Positions 50,740-59,079 of a DNA stretch of 64,000 nucleotides are shown piece by piece. Location: NCBI RefSeq assembly GCF_016429215.1, contig NZ_JAELUH010000003.1:123674-187673 (forward strand), read 5' to 3'. The notes beneath the pieces are model-generated. The model was not told where the DNA came from. It did no database searches and saw only the letters and a program-made list of their open reading frames with translations. The DNA comes from Herbaspirillum sp. ASV7 (GTDB taxonomy: Bacteria; Pseudomonadota; Gammaproteobacteria; Burkholderiales; Burkholderiaceae_D). How positions within the stretch are numbered: the first letter of the stretch is position 1; each line of letters opens with the position of its first letter. The position numbers and the translations under genes are program-made.

Positions 50740-50786
50740 ATGGCCTAGTCCAAATCATCATTCTTGGCACTTATCGACTAGGCCAT
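50740..50786. promoter_or_regulatory. Inverted pair of MocR operator words before the CMD-family gene
   Basis: ATGGCCTAGTC at 50740-50750 and GACTAGGCCAT at 50776-50786 are exact reverse complements, 36 bp apart start to start. They fill the gap between the MocR gene and the next gene. They match the word at the MocR start. Confidence 0.65.
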
Positions 50787-50837
50787 AGCAGATCATCATG
50801 GCAGCCTTGTTCCCCCCTAGACAGGAAAGCCTTCGCC

Positions 50838-51290
50838 ATGAGCCATCGCATCGATATCTACAAGAATGCCACCGAACCCTACAACGGCCTGCTGGCCATC
50901 AACGCCCATCTGAAGAAGTCGGTCTTGCCCGCCGACCTGGTGGAGCTGGTGTTCCTGCGGGTGTCCCTCATCAATGGCTGCGCCTATTGCATCGACAAGC
51001 ATTCGCGCGATCTCCTCAAGAGCGGCATGAGCATCGACAAGCTGGTGCTGGTACCGGTCTGGTACGAGGCCGGCGAGTTGTTCACGCCGCGCGAGAAGGC
51101 GGCACTGGCCTGGTCCGAAGTGGTGACCCGCATCGGCGAAACAGCCGCACCGGACGCCGACTACGAGGCCGTGACCCGGCATTTCAACGAGGCCGAATAT
51201 GCCGAGCTGACCATGGCGATCGCCCTGATGAATGCCATGAACCGCCTGGCCATCCCCGGCCGCATGACGCCGCAGGCGGCGCGCCAGTAA
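50838..51290 (+). CDS. Carboxymuconolactone decarboxylase family protein (AhpD-like)
   Basis: A 150-residue all-helical protein with the redox motif CAYCIDKH (Cys48, Cys51, His55) characteristic of AhpD-like alkylhydroperoxidase members of the CMD family. The flanking LVELVFLRVSLINGCAY segment is typical. It probably works as a peroxide- or thiol-linked reductant rather than a true decarboxylase. It appears controlled by the upstream MocR regulator, and it converges on a LysR gene with only 9 bp between stops. Confidence 0.9.
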   Translation: MSHRIDIYKNATEPYNGLLAINAHLKKSVLPADLVELVFLRVSLINGCAYCIDKHSRDLLKSGMSIDKLVLVPVWYEAGELFTPREKAALAWSEVVTRIGETAAPDADYEAVTRHFNEAEYAELTMAIALMNAMNRLAIPGRMTPQAARQ

Positions 51291-51299
51291 GATCCGCGT

Positions 51300-52145
51300 T
51301 CAGGCGGCCTTGAGGGCCGCCACCAGGGTGCGTAGCGCAGCACGGGTGCGGGTCTCCCTGAGACGGCTATGCAGCATCACCTGGGCCAGCGGCAGCGCCG
51401 GCAAGCCCAGCCGCGCACCGACATCGACGCTGCCGGCCGGGGCGGCGCGATAGAGCAGCGCCGATACCGCAAGGCCGGCGCTGACCGCCGCCCCGACCGC
51501 CAGGATGCCGCCGCCGATGAAGACTTCGCACCAGGGGATGCCGGCCTCATCGAGCCGGCGCAGCGCCAGCTCGCGGATGCGGCAGGCCGAGGAAAAAGTG
51601 GCCACCCGCAAGGCCCCACCGGCCCAGCATTGCGCCTCGGGCTTGGCGAACCAGCCCAGGCGTTCTTCCATGACCAGCTCGCCGCCCTGATCCTGGGGCT
51701 CGCGACGCACGATGGCGGCATCCAGTTCACCCCGCTCGTACTGCGGCATCAGGTCGCCAGAGGAGCCCACCCGTACCTCCACCACCACACCCGGATCGTA
51801 GTCATGCACCTGGGCCAGCACACGTGGCAGGCCGGCCCCGGCGATATGGTCGCTGATGCCCACCGAGAAGCGCACCGGCCCCTGGTCCAGCCGGTCCAGC
51901 GCGCGTTCGTGCGCAGCCAGCAGCTCGCGCGCGGCCGGCAAGAACTGCTGGCCTTCGGCCGATAGCCGAACCAAACGTGGGGTGCGCTCCAGCAGGCGAC
52001 GGCCCAGCCGTTGCTCCAGCTTCTTGAGCTTGAGACTGATGGCGGACTGGGTGCTGTCCAGCGCCTCGGCCGCACGTGTGAAGCTTTGCAGGTCGGCCGC
52101 CAGCACGAAGGCTTGCACGGCATCGAGATCGAGTGGTCTTTCCAT
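51300..52145 (-). CDS. LysR-family transcriptional regulator
   Basis: A 281-residue LysR protein. The winged helix is LDAVQAFVLAADLQSFTRAA, DSTQSAISLKLKKLEQRLGR and LLERTPRLVRLS (about 5-62), and an effector domain follows. The ATG at 52145 has AGGAG eight bases upstream and is preferred over the longer frame. It is divergent from a tautomerase gene across 153 bp holding an inverted repeat, so that gene is a probable target. Confidence 0.9.
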   Translation of the reverse strand: MERPLDLDAVQAFVLAADLQSFTRAAEALDSTQSAISLKLKKLEQRLGRRLLERTPRLVRLSAEGQQFLPAARELLAAHERALDRLDQGPVRFSVGISDHIAGAGLPRVLAQVHDYDPGVVVEVRVGSSGDLMPQYERGELDAAIVRREPQDQGGELVMEERLGWFAKPEAQCWAGGALRVATFSSACRIRELALRRLDEAGIPWCEVFIGGGILAVGAAVSAGLAVSALLYRAAPAGSVDVGARLGLPALPLAQVMLHSRLRETRTRAALRTLVAALKAA

Positions 52146-52189
52146 GGGGTGCTCCTGGACAGGCAATGCTCAATGATTCGAATTTTTAA

Positions 52190-52208
52190 TCATTGAAATC
52201 ATCAATGA
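52190..52208. promoter_or_regulatory. Candidate LysR operator between LysR and tautomerase genes
   Basis: TCATTGA-AATCA-TCAATGA, a perfect 7-bp inverted repeat, is flanked by the longer imperfect pair GATTCGAATTTTTAA / GTTGTTTTTCGAATC. This is the only AT-rich part of the gap. Confidence 0.6.
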
Positions 52209-52298
52209 GTTGTTTTTCGAATCCATGAGCGAGGGTAGCATGCTTCACATCGGCCTGCATCAACGCCGCCAACCCGCTTCCACTTCAAGGAGAACATC

Positions 52299-52682
52299 AT
52301 GCCCCTGGTCCGAGTATCCCTGCTGCGCGGCAAGCCCCGCGCCTACCGTGCCGCCATCCTCGACAACATCTACGAGGCCCTGCGCGAGCGTTTCAATGTG
52401 CCCGAGGATGACCGTTTCATGGTGCTCACGGAGCATGATGCCGAGGAGCTGGTCTTCAGTCGCAGCTACATGGGCATCGCCCGCTCGGACGACTTCGTGC
52501 TGATCCAGCTGACCGTCAGCAATACCCGCACGCAGGAACAGAAGAATGCGCTCTTCGCCCGCATCGTCGAGCGCCTGCAGGCCAATCCCGGCATTCGGCC
52601 GGAGGATGTGATGATCAGCCTGGTCGAAGGCGACAAGGGCAACTGGTCCTTCGGCCATGGGCTGGCCCAGTACGTGCTGTAG
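52299..52682 (+). CDS. Tautomerase family protein
   Basis: A 127-residue member of the 4-oxalocrotonate tautomerase/MIF superfamily, with Pro2 exposed as the N-terminal catalytic base after Met removal (MPLVRVSLLRGKPRAYRAAI). DIYEAL- and FNVPEDDRFMVLTEH-like segments match two-domain cis-CaaD/Tautomerase_2 types. Substrate unknown; it may act on an aromatic-degradation or dehalogenation intermediate. Divergent LysR suggests inducible expression. Confidence 0.85.
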   Translation: MPLVRVSLLRGKPRAYRAAILDNIYEALRERFNVPEDDRFMVLTEHDAEELVFSRSYMGIARSDDFVLIQLTVSNTRTQEQKNALFARIVERLQANPGIRPEDVMISLVEGDKGNWSFGHGLAQYVL

Positions 52683-52782
52683 CGCCAGAGCTGGCCTGGC
52701 CCGGGCGGACGCAATCTCGCGCAGGAACTGCTAGGATGTGGCCCAACCCATCGCTTGCGCGGGTCGCTCCCGCGCTTTTTTC

Positions 52783-53913
52783 ATGCCCCATGCGAACGCC
52801 CGCTCCTGGCCGCAACTGCGCCCGCTTGTCCGCCTGACCGCCCTGATGCTGCTGGCGGCTGCACTGGCGGCCTGCTCCTCCTCCAGCAAGTACTACGACC
52901 CGCTCAAGTCCAACCGGACCGAGACCGGGTTTCGCAACAACTACCCCCAGCCCGAACGCGGCTCCTTCTGGAAGTGGCAGTGGGAACGCCTGACCCAGGG
53001 CCTGCCTCCGCCGCCGGCCAACCGTTATCAGTTTCCCGTGGTCAAGCCCGACCTGGCCTGGCTCAAGGCCAACCACACGCGGCCCAGCGTGACCTGGATC
53101 GGCCACGCCACGGCACTCATCCAGATGGGTGGCAAGAACGTGCTGACCGATCCGATGTTCTCGGATCGGGCCTCGCCCTTCTCCTTCCTCGGCCCGCGCC
53201 GCAAGGTGCCGCTACCGGTGCAGATCGCCGAATTGCCGCACATCGACCTGGTGGTGATCTCCCACAACCACTATGACCATCTCGACCGCGCCAGCGTCGA
53301 GCAGCTCAACCTGCAAGCGGGCGGGCCGCCGCTGTTCCTGGTGCCGCTGGGCCTGCGCGACTGGTTCGCCGACCTGGGCATCACCAATGTGCGCGAGATG
53401 GACTGGTGGGACAAGACCTCGCTGGAGAACCTCGACATCTACTTTGTCCCGGCCGCCCACTGGTCGGCACGCGGACTGTTCGACCGTGCCGAGACGCTGT
53501 GGGGTGGCTGGGTCTTGCAAAGCGTGCAGATGGCGCCTGGCAACGATGTCCCGGCGGCGGCGCAAGCCGAGCCCTTCTCGGTCTACTTCGCCGGTGACAC
53601 CGGTTATTCGAAGGACTTCCGCGACATCGGTGAGCGCTTCGGGCGCTTCGACCTGGCGCTCATCCCCATCGGTGCCTATGCGCCGCGCTGGTTCATGCAG
53701 AACCAGCACGTCGATCCGGCGCAGGCGGTGCTGATCCACGAGGATGTGCGTGCCAAGCGCTCCATCGGCATCCACTGGGGGACCTTCGAACTGTCCGACG
53801 AAGCGCTGGACGAACCGCCGCAGGAGCTGGCGCGGGCCCTGCGCGAGGCCAGGTTGCCAGCGGATCAGTTCATCACCCTCAAGCATGGCCAGACGCTGAA
53901 ACTGGACGAGTAG
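52783..53913 (+). CDS. Lipoprotein metallo-beta-lactamase-fold hydrolase (RomA / NAPE-PLD-like)
   Basis: A 376-residue protein with a lipoprotein signal (LMLLAAALAACSSSS, lipidated Cys31). The metal motif HNHYDHLD at 161-168 lies in a TWIGHATALIQMGGKNVLTD...HNHYDHLD order, and AAHWSARG, AGDTGYSKDF and IHWGTFELSDEAL supply the other histidines and aspartate. This is the NAPE-PLD/RomA branch (Lactamase_B_2), whose bacterial members may cleave lipid phosphodiesters in the envelope. I chose the ATG at 52783 because it gives a normal signal peptide; the upstream frame lacks one. Confidence 0.87.
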   Translation: MPHANARSWPQLRPLVRLTALMLLAAALAACSSSSKYYDPLKSNRTETGFRNNYPQPERGSFWKWQWERLTQGLPPPPANRYQFPVVKPDLAWLKANHTRPSVTWIGHATALIQMGGKNVLTDPMFSDRASPFSFLGPRRKVPLPVQIAELPHIDLVVISHNHYDHLDRASVEQLNLQAGGPPLFLVPLGLRDWFADLGITNVREMDWWDKTSLENLDIYFVPAAHWSARGLFDRAETLWGGWVLQSVQMAPGNDVPAAAQAEPFSVYFAGDTGYSKDFRDIGERFGRFDLALIPIGAYAPRWFMQNQHVDPAQAVLIHEDVRAKRSIGIHWGTFELSDEALDEPPQELARALREARLPADQFITLKHGQTLKLDE

Positions 53914-53934
53914 CTCAGCCTCCGCGCCATGATG

Positions 53935-53972
53935 GACAAAGGCCCGCATCGTTGCCGATGCGGGCCTTTGTC
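53935..53972. terminator. Bidirectional terminator
   Basis: Perfect stem GACAAAGGCCCGCATC / GATGCGGGCCTTTGTC around GTTGCC, between the convergent metallo-hydrolase and cupin genes. The A/T-rich stem base serves as a U-tract on both strands. Confidence 0.85.
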
Positions 53973-54019
53973 ATTGCTGCGGGGCGGATATGGATCGTGT
54001 CGATAACGCGGCCGCTACC

Positions 54020-54349
54020 TCAATCGACGATAAACAGCTTCGCCCCTACCGCCGTGGACGAGCGATGCGGCTCGGCATCGTCGGCCACCTGGTAGCTCAT
54101 GCCGGGCTTGAGGACGAACTGGCGACCATCTTCCAGTTCGGTGTGCAGCTCACCCTCCAGGCACAGCAGGATATGCCCCTTCACGCACCAGTGGTCGGCC
54201 AGGTAGCCCGGCGTGTACTCGACCATGCGCACGCGCAGGTCGCCGAACTTGCAGGTGCGCCAGAGGGCGCGCCCGGTGATGCCGGGATGCTCGGTGGGCT
54301 CGACCTGGCTCCAGTCGGTGGTGCCGAAGGGCAGATTGGCGATCTTCAT
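54020..54349 (-). CDS. Small cupin-domain protein (DHCW motif)
   Basis: A 109-residue single-domain cupin with cupin motif 1 around YLADHWCVKGHILLCLEGEL (DHWC, related to the DHCW cupin group) and motif 2 around FVLKPGMSYQVADDAEPHRS. It starts 11 bp downstream of an aminotransferase gene and would be co-transcribed with it. No reaction can be assigned. Confidence 0.83.
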   Translation of the reverse strand: MKIANLPFGTTDWSQVEPTEHPGITGRALWRTCKFGDLRVRMVEYTPGYLADHWCVKGHILLCLEGELHTELEDGRQFVLKPGMSYQVADDAEPHRSSTAVGAKLFIVD

Positions 54350-54360
54350 CGTCGCTCCGC

Positions 54361-55557
54361 TTACAGCTTCGAGGCGATCAGCTTGCCCAGGCGTTGCACA
54401 CCTGCACGGATCTGCTCGGGCGGCACGGTCACGAAGGACAGGCGCAGCGTGTTCTTCTGGGCGACGTTGGCATAGAACGGCGCGCCCGGCACGAAGGCGA
54501 CCTTCTCCTGCTCCACCGCGTCAGTCAGCAAGGCGCCGGCATCGATGTGCGCGGGCAGGGTCACCCAGATGAACATGCCGCCTTCGGGCTTGCTCCAGGA
54601 ACAGCCCGCCGGGAAGTACTGCTGCAGCGCGTCCAGCATGGCCTGGCACTGGTCGCCATAGAGCTTGCGGATGGTCGGTACGTGCTGGTCCAGGAAGCCG
54701 TCCTTGATGGCCTCGTAGACCACCATCTGCGTGAGCTGGGCGGTATGCAGGTCGGTGGCCTGCTTGGCCTGTTCCATCTTCAGGATCAGCGGGCGCGGCG
54801 CCACCACGTAACCCAGGCGGATACCCGGCGTGAGCACCTTGGAGAAGGAACCCATGTAGATCACGCCCGACGGGTTCATCGACAGCATCTTGGGCAGCGG
54901 CGCATTGCGATAGCTGAGGGCGCCATAGGGATCATCCTCAATCAGCGGCAAGCCCAGGCGGGCACAGGTTTCCACCAGCTTGATGCGGCGTTCGACGGGC
55001 AGCGTGCGGCCGGTCGGGTTCTGGAAGTTGGGCAGCGAATACAGCATGCGCGCACCAGCAGCGATGGCTTCGATGGTCTCCGGTTGCAGGCCGTTCTCGT
55101 CGCTGGGTACCGACTCGAACTGGGCACCATAGAGCGCGAACGCCTGCAGCGCACCCAGGTAACTGGGGGTCTCGACCAGGACCTTGCTGCCCTCGTCGAT
55201 CAAGACCTTGCCCAGCAGGTCCAGGCCTTGCTGGGAACCGGACACCATCAGCACCTGTTCCGGCGTGATCTGGGCGCCATCGGTGGACAGCGAGGCGGCG
55301 ATCCATTCGCGCAGCGGCAGGTAGCCGTCGGTGGGGCCGTATTGCAGGGCGGTCTTGCCCTGCTGGCTCAGCACGCGGTCGAAGGCCACCTTCATCTGCT
55401 CCACCGGGAAGGTCTGCGGCGAAGGCAGGCCACCGGCAAAGGAGGTGATGTCCGGACGCATGGTGATCTTGAGGATTTCGCGGATGGCCGAGCTCTTCAT
55501 GGCCTCGGCACGCCGGGAGAATTGCCATTGCAGCGCTGCTGGATTTTCGGGTTTCAT
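54361..55557 (-). CDS. PLP-dependent aminotransferase (2-aminoadipate/AruH/LysN-like)
   Basis: A 398-residue fold-type I aminotransferase. N-terminal signature MKSSAIREILKITMRPDITS and FAGGLPSPQTFP, cofactor-phosphate region VSGSQQGLDLLGK, NFQNPTGRTL, EDDPYGALSYR and the PLP lysine in MGSFSKVLTPGIRLGYVVAP are all intact. These match MocR-like stand-alone aminotransferases acting on 2-aminoadipate, arginine or lysine. ATG at 55557. It lies downstream of ridA (87 bp), a natural partner that removes reactive enamine/imine intermediates. Confidence 0.9.
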   Translation of the reverse strand: MKPENPAALQWQFSRRAEAMKSSAIREILKITMRPDITSFAGGLPSPQTFPVEQMKVAFDRVLSQQGKTALQYGPTDGYLPLREWIAASLSTDGAQITPEQVLMVSGSQQGLDLLGKVLIDEGSKVLVETPSYLGALQAFALYGAQFESVPSDENGLQPETIEAIAAGARMLYSLPNFQNPTGRTLPVERRIKLVETCARLGLPLIEDDPYGALSYRNAPLPKMLSMNPSGVIYMGSFSKVLTPGIRLGYVVAPRPLILKMEQAKQATDLHTAQLTQMVVYEAIKDGFLDQHVPTIRKLYGDQCQAMLDALQQYFPAGCSWSKPEGGMFIWVTLPAHIDAGALLTDAVEQEKVAFVPGAPFYANVAQKNTLRLSFVTVPPEQIRAGVQRLGKLIASKL

Positions 55558-55644
55558 ACGAGTCTCTATTCTGTTCTGGTCAGAGGTGGCTGCGGTGGCC
55601 GTGCGACGTTCTGCGCGTGCATCGGCCCGGTCTTGCAATGAGGC

Positions 55645-56103
55645 TCAGGCGATCTCGGCGATCATCTCGATCTCGACGCAGGCGCCCATGGGCAGCTGGG
55701 CCACGCCGAAGGCGGAACGGGCATGCTTGCCGGCGTCGCCGAAGATTTCACCGATCAGCTCGGAGGCGCCGTTGGTCACCAGGTGGTGCTCGGTGAACTC
55801 GCCGGTGGAATTGACCAGGCTCATCAGCTTGACGATGCGCTTGACGCGGGTCAGGTCGCCACCGCAGGCGGCCTGCAGGGTGGCGATCAGGTCGATGGCC
55901 ACGGCGCGCGCGGCCAGCTTGGCCTCGTCGGTGCCGATGTCGCGTCCCAGCTGGCCGACCCAGACCTTGCCATCCTTCTTGGCCAGGTGACCGGAGAGGA
56001 ACACGGTATTGCCGGTTTGCGCATACATCACATAGGCGGCAGCCGGGGTGGCCACGGCGGGCAGTTCGATGTTCAGTGCGTTGAGCTTTTCGTAGACGGA
56101 CAT
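55645..56103 (-). CDS. RidA/YjgF-family imine/enamine deaminase
   Basis: A 152-residue RidA-superfamily protein. N-terminal block ELPAVATPAAAYVMYAQTGN, then TVFLSGHLAKKDGKVWVGQL and C-terminal GARSAFGVAQLPMGACVEIEMIAEIA-like end (RSAFGVAQLPMGACVEIE). The catalytic Arg of E. coli RidA aligns with the Arg in HARSAFG. RidA hydrolyses 2-aminoacrylate-type imines released by PLP enzymes, which fits the surrounding aminotransferase and threonine-dehydratase-like genes. ATG at 56103. Confidence 0.88.
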   Translation of the reverse strand: MSVYEKLNALNIELPAVATPAAAYVMYAQTGNTVFLSGHLAKKDGKVWVGQLGRDIGTDEAKLAARAVAIDLIATLQAACGGDLTRVKRIVKLMSLVNSTGEFTEHHLVTNGASELIGEIFGDAGKHARSAFGVAQLPMGACVEIEMIAEIA

Positions 56104-56263
56104 GCGGTACTCCCTGTTGTGCATCACCCCAGCCGTCGGGTCAGGCGGGGGTTGCGCGTTAAGAAATGATGAAAATGAAGAAAAACAAGAGCTCGATTAT
56201 CTCAAATATCCGGGGCTTTGGCCGCAGCATTTCGGCACGCAATGGCCATTCCCGCGCAGCAAG

Positions 56264-57184
56264 CTAGCGCCGTACCGCCATGCGCCGGCCCACCGCCACC
56301 ACCACGATCACCGCCAGGGCGAAGAGCAGGTTGCTGGCCTCCAGTGCCTCGCCGGCGATCACGGCCGCGCCCAGCAGGCTCATGAACGGTTGCAGCAGCT
56401 GCACCTGTCCCACCCGGGCGATGCCGCCCAGCGCCAGGCCCTTGTACCAGAAGAAGAAACCGATGAACATCGAGAACAGCGACACATAGGCAAAGGCCAG
56501 CCAGGCTGGTGCCGAGGCGCTCACACCGTATTGCCAGCCCAGCCAGACCGAGACCGGCACCATCACCGGCAGCGACACCACCAGCGCCCAGGCGATCACG
56601 TTCTGCCCGCCCATGCTCTGCGCCAGGCGGCCGCCTTCGGCATAGCCCATGGCGGCGGTGAGCACGGCCGCAAACAGGGCGAAATCGGCCGGCTGGAAAC
56701 TGCCGCCGCCTTCACGCAGGGCGAAGGCGATCACGATGCCCGACCCGGCCAGCGCGGCCAGCCAGAATCCCGCCGAAGGCCGCTCGCCGAAGCGCAGCGC
56801 GCCAAACAGGGCCGTGGCCAGCGGCAGCAGGCCGACCACCACGGCACCATGCGCAGCCGGTACGTGGCGCATGGCGATCGAGGAAAACAGCGGGAAACCC
56901 ACCACCACGCCCAGCGCCGTGATGATGAGCGCCCGCAGCTGCCGGGCATCGGGACGCGGCGCCCGGACCCAGGCCAGCAGCACCAGCGAGCACAAGCCCG
57001 CCACCACGGCGCGGCCGAAAGCGACGAAGGCCGGATTGAGCTCGGCCACGGCGATACGGGTGAACGGCAGGGTCAGGCTGAAGACGGCCACGCCGACCAG
57101 GCCCAGCCACATGCCACGGGATTCGTTGCGCGCCTGGCTGTGCGGCACGGGCGCATTGACGCCGGTTTTTGTACCTGCCTGCAT
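56264..57184 (-). CDS. EamA/DMT-family transporter
   Basis: A 306-residue inner-membrane protein with ten predicted helices in two EamA halves (about 28-160 and 170-300). The first half shows FTRIAVAELNPAFVAFGRAV and the second FSMFIGFFFWYKGLALGGIA with VGQVQLLQPFMSLLGAAVI. DMT carriers of this type often export amino acids or metabolites. It lies 60 bp after the LysE-type gene in the amino-acid cluster. A start at the Met25 codon is also possible. Confidence 0.87.
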   Translation of the reverse strand: MQAGTKTGVNAPVPHSQARNESRGMWLGLVGVAVFSLTLPFTRIAVAELNPAFVAFGRAVVAGLCSLVLLAWVRAPRPDARQLRALIITALGVVVGFPLFSSIAMRHVPAAHGAVVVGLLPLATALFGALRFGERPSAGFWLAALAGSGIVIAFALREGGGSFQPADFALFAAVLTAAMGYAEGGRLAQSMGGQNVIAWALVVSLPVMVPVSVWLGWQYGVSASAPAWLAFAYVSLFSMFIGFFFWYKGLALGGIARVGQVQLLQPFMSLLGAAVIAGEALEASNLLFALAVIVVVAVGRRMAVRR

Positions 57185-57244
57185 GAAGGCCGTCCTCTCT
57201 TCTTGGAAAACGATATAAATGATTTACGTCTGCTTGCGCGACCC

Positions 57245-57844
57245 TCAGAACCAGATCGCCAGCGCCGAATACACCGTCAACACGATCATGGTGGCAGCAA
57301 AGACCATGCGCCACAGCGGGCGCTCCAGGTAACGGCGCAAGATCGCCCCGGCCCCCGCCCAGACCGACACGCACGGCAGGTTGATGGCGCAGAACACCAG
57401 GCAGTAGATCAGGATGGCCAGCCATGCGGGCTGCTTATGCAACAACGGCATGAAGGCCGAGGCACCGGTGATGGCCATCACCCAGGCCTTGGGATTGGCG
57501 AACTGGAACACCGCCGCCGCAGCGAAGGACATCGGCCGGGCCGCCCGCTCACCCGCGCCGGCCACGCCCATGCGGCGCAATTGCCAGGCCAGGTAGAGCA
57601 GGTAGGCACAGCCCAGCGCCTTGAGCACGATCACCAGTTGGGGTAGCGCCACGACCAGCTCGCCTATACCGAAAGCGCATAAGGCCAGCAGCACGCCGAA
57701 GCCGAAGGTGATGCCCAGCATGTGCGGCAGGGAACGGCGAAAGCCGAACCAGATCCCGGAGGATGTCAGCATGATGTTGTTGGGGCCCGGCGTGATGGAA
57801 GACACGAAGGCAAAGGACATCAGCGGCAGCAAGGCTTCGATCAT
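57245..57844 (-). CDS. LysE/RhtB-family amino-acid exporter
   Basis: A 199-residue six-helix exporter with the family N-terminus FVSSITPGPNNIMLTSSGIW and the FQFANPKAWVMAITGASAF segment. It overlaps the threonine-dehydratase-like gene by 4 bp (ATGA), so both are made together. LysE/RhtB members export basic or hydrophobic amino acids and homoserine or threonine; here export would complement degradation of the same compound. Confidence 0.92.
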   Translation of the reverse strand: MIEALLPLMSFAFVSSITPGPNNIMLTSSGIWFGFRRSLPHMLGITFGFGVLLALCAFGIGELVVALPQLVIVLKALGCAYLLYLAWQLRRMGVAGAGERAARPMSFAAAAVFQFANPKAWVMAITGASAFMPLLHKQPAWLAILIYCLVFCAINLPCVSVWAGAGAILRRYLERPLWRMVFAATMIVLTVYSALAIWF

Positions 57845-58896
57845 GCGGTCCTCCGTTGTCCGTCCTGTGGCAGCGTGAGGACCCGCGCCGGCGCCAGCAG
57901 CGCCTCGGCCACGGGCGCGGCACGCATGAGTACGCGGGCGAACACATCGTGATCGACATTGCCACCGGAGAGGGTCACGCCGATCTTGCGGCCGCGCAGG
58001 CGGCTACGGATCTGCAGGGCCGCTGCAAGGGCGCAGGCCCCTGCGCCCTCGGCCAGGTTGTGGGTGGCGATGTAGGCCAGCTTCATGGCGTCCATGACTT
58101 CCTCATCGCTCACCGCGATGACCTCGTCGACCTGCGACAGCATCACCTCCAGCGACGCCTGGTCCGGCACGCGGCAGGCCACGCCATCGGCGATGCGGGT
58201 CGACACGGGCGCCTCGATCTTGCGACCGGCCTCGAAGGACAGCTTGTAGGCCAGCGCATGCGCCGACACCACGCCGATGATGCGGGTCTTGAGTCCCAGT
58301 GCGTTGCGCGCCGCCACCGCGCCACACATGCCCGAGCCCTGGCCGATGGGGACCAGCACCAGATCCAGCTCCGGCTGGGCGGCGAAGAGCTCCATCCAGT
58401 AGGTCGACACGCCCGCCACCAGGTCGCGGTGGAAGGACGGGATCATGTGCAGCTGGCGTTGCGTGGCCAGTTGCTGGGCATGCTCGCGGCTGTCCTGGAA
58501 TTCGCTGCCGTGCTCGACCAGCTCCACGCCCAGGGCACGCATGGCGGCGTTCTTTTCGCGGCTGTTACCCTCGGGGACGACGATGGTGGCGGCGATGCCG
58601 AAGCGGCGTGCCGCCAGCCCCACCGATTGCCCGTGGTTGCCCCGGGTGGCCGAGATCACACCGGGCAGCCGTGGCTGCTGTTGTGCCAGGCGATGCAGGT
58701 AGACCATGCCACCGCGCACCTTGAAGGCGCCGGTGGGCGCGTGGTTCTCATGCTTGACCCAGACTTCGGCCCCCAGTGCCTGGCTCAGCAAGGGCCAGCA
58801 CAGTTGCGGCGTGGGCGCCATGCCAGCATAGACGATGCCGGCAGCCTCCTCGATCTCGGCGAGGCTGGGCAGCAAGGTTGTGGCGGCTTGGGTCAT
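57841..58896 (-). CDS. Threonine/serine dehydratase-like PLP enzyme (fold type II)
   Basis: A 351-residue enzyme with PLP lysine Lys59 in GAFKVRGG, the RGNHGQSVGLAARRFG asparagine loop, a VPIGQGSGMCG phosphate-binding glycine loop and a C-terminal LSGGNVDHDVF motif. It lacks the ACT domain of biosynthetic IlvA, so it is a short catabolic-type dehydratase, related to TdcB, serine racemase and 3-hydroxyaspartate dehydratase. The ATG follows GGAGA. It is the first gene after the divergent MocR regulator, and its enamine product would be a RidA substrate. Confidence 0.88.
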   Translation of the reverse strand: MTQAATTLLPSLAEIEEAAGIVYAGMAPTPQLCWPLLSQALGAEVWVKHENHAPTGAFKVRGGMVYLHRLAQQQPRLPGVISATRGNHGQSVGLAARRFGIAATIVVPEGNSREKNAAMRALGVELVEHGSEFQDSREHAQQLATQRQLHMIPSFHRDLVAGVSTYWMELFAAQPELDLVLVPIGQGSGMCGAVAARNALGLKTRIIGVVSAHALAYKLSFEAGRKIEAPVSTRIADGVACRVPDQASLEVMLSQVDEVIAVSDEEVMDAMKLAYIATHNLAEGAGACALAAALQIRSRLRGRKIGVTLSGGNVDHDVFARVLMRAAPVAEALLAPARVLTLPQDGQRRTA

Positions 58897-59027
58897 GGCA
58901 TGTCTCCGGCAAACGAATGGTTCATTGGCAAGCCTGGTGCCGGTTGCAGCGCGACGATGCGCAGGTCGGCAGCATCGCCCGGATCACGCAGGCTCTTGTC
59001 ATGGAAGTCATCGTAGCCGACAATACC

Positions 59028-59045
59028 GATACAGTACCTGTACAC
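59028..59045. promoter_or_regulatory. Candidate MocR operator between the dehydratase and MocR genes
   Basis: CGATACAGTACCTGTACA contains the inverted repeat GTAC-CT-GTAC extended by ACA/TGT. It sits in the 183-bp divergent gap, 35 bp before the MocR ATG. A partial repeat, ACCAATACAGTCAAG, lies at the MocR start. Confidence 0.5.
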
Positions 59046-59079
59046 TTTTCCACTTAATCAAGATTATTGTCACGGCAAA

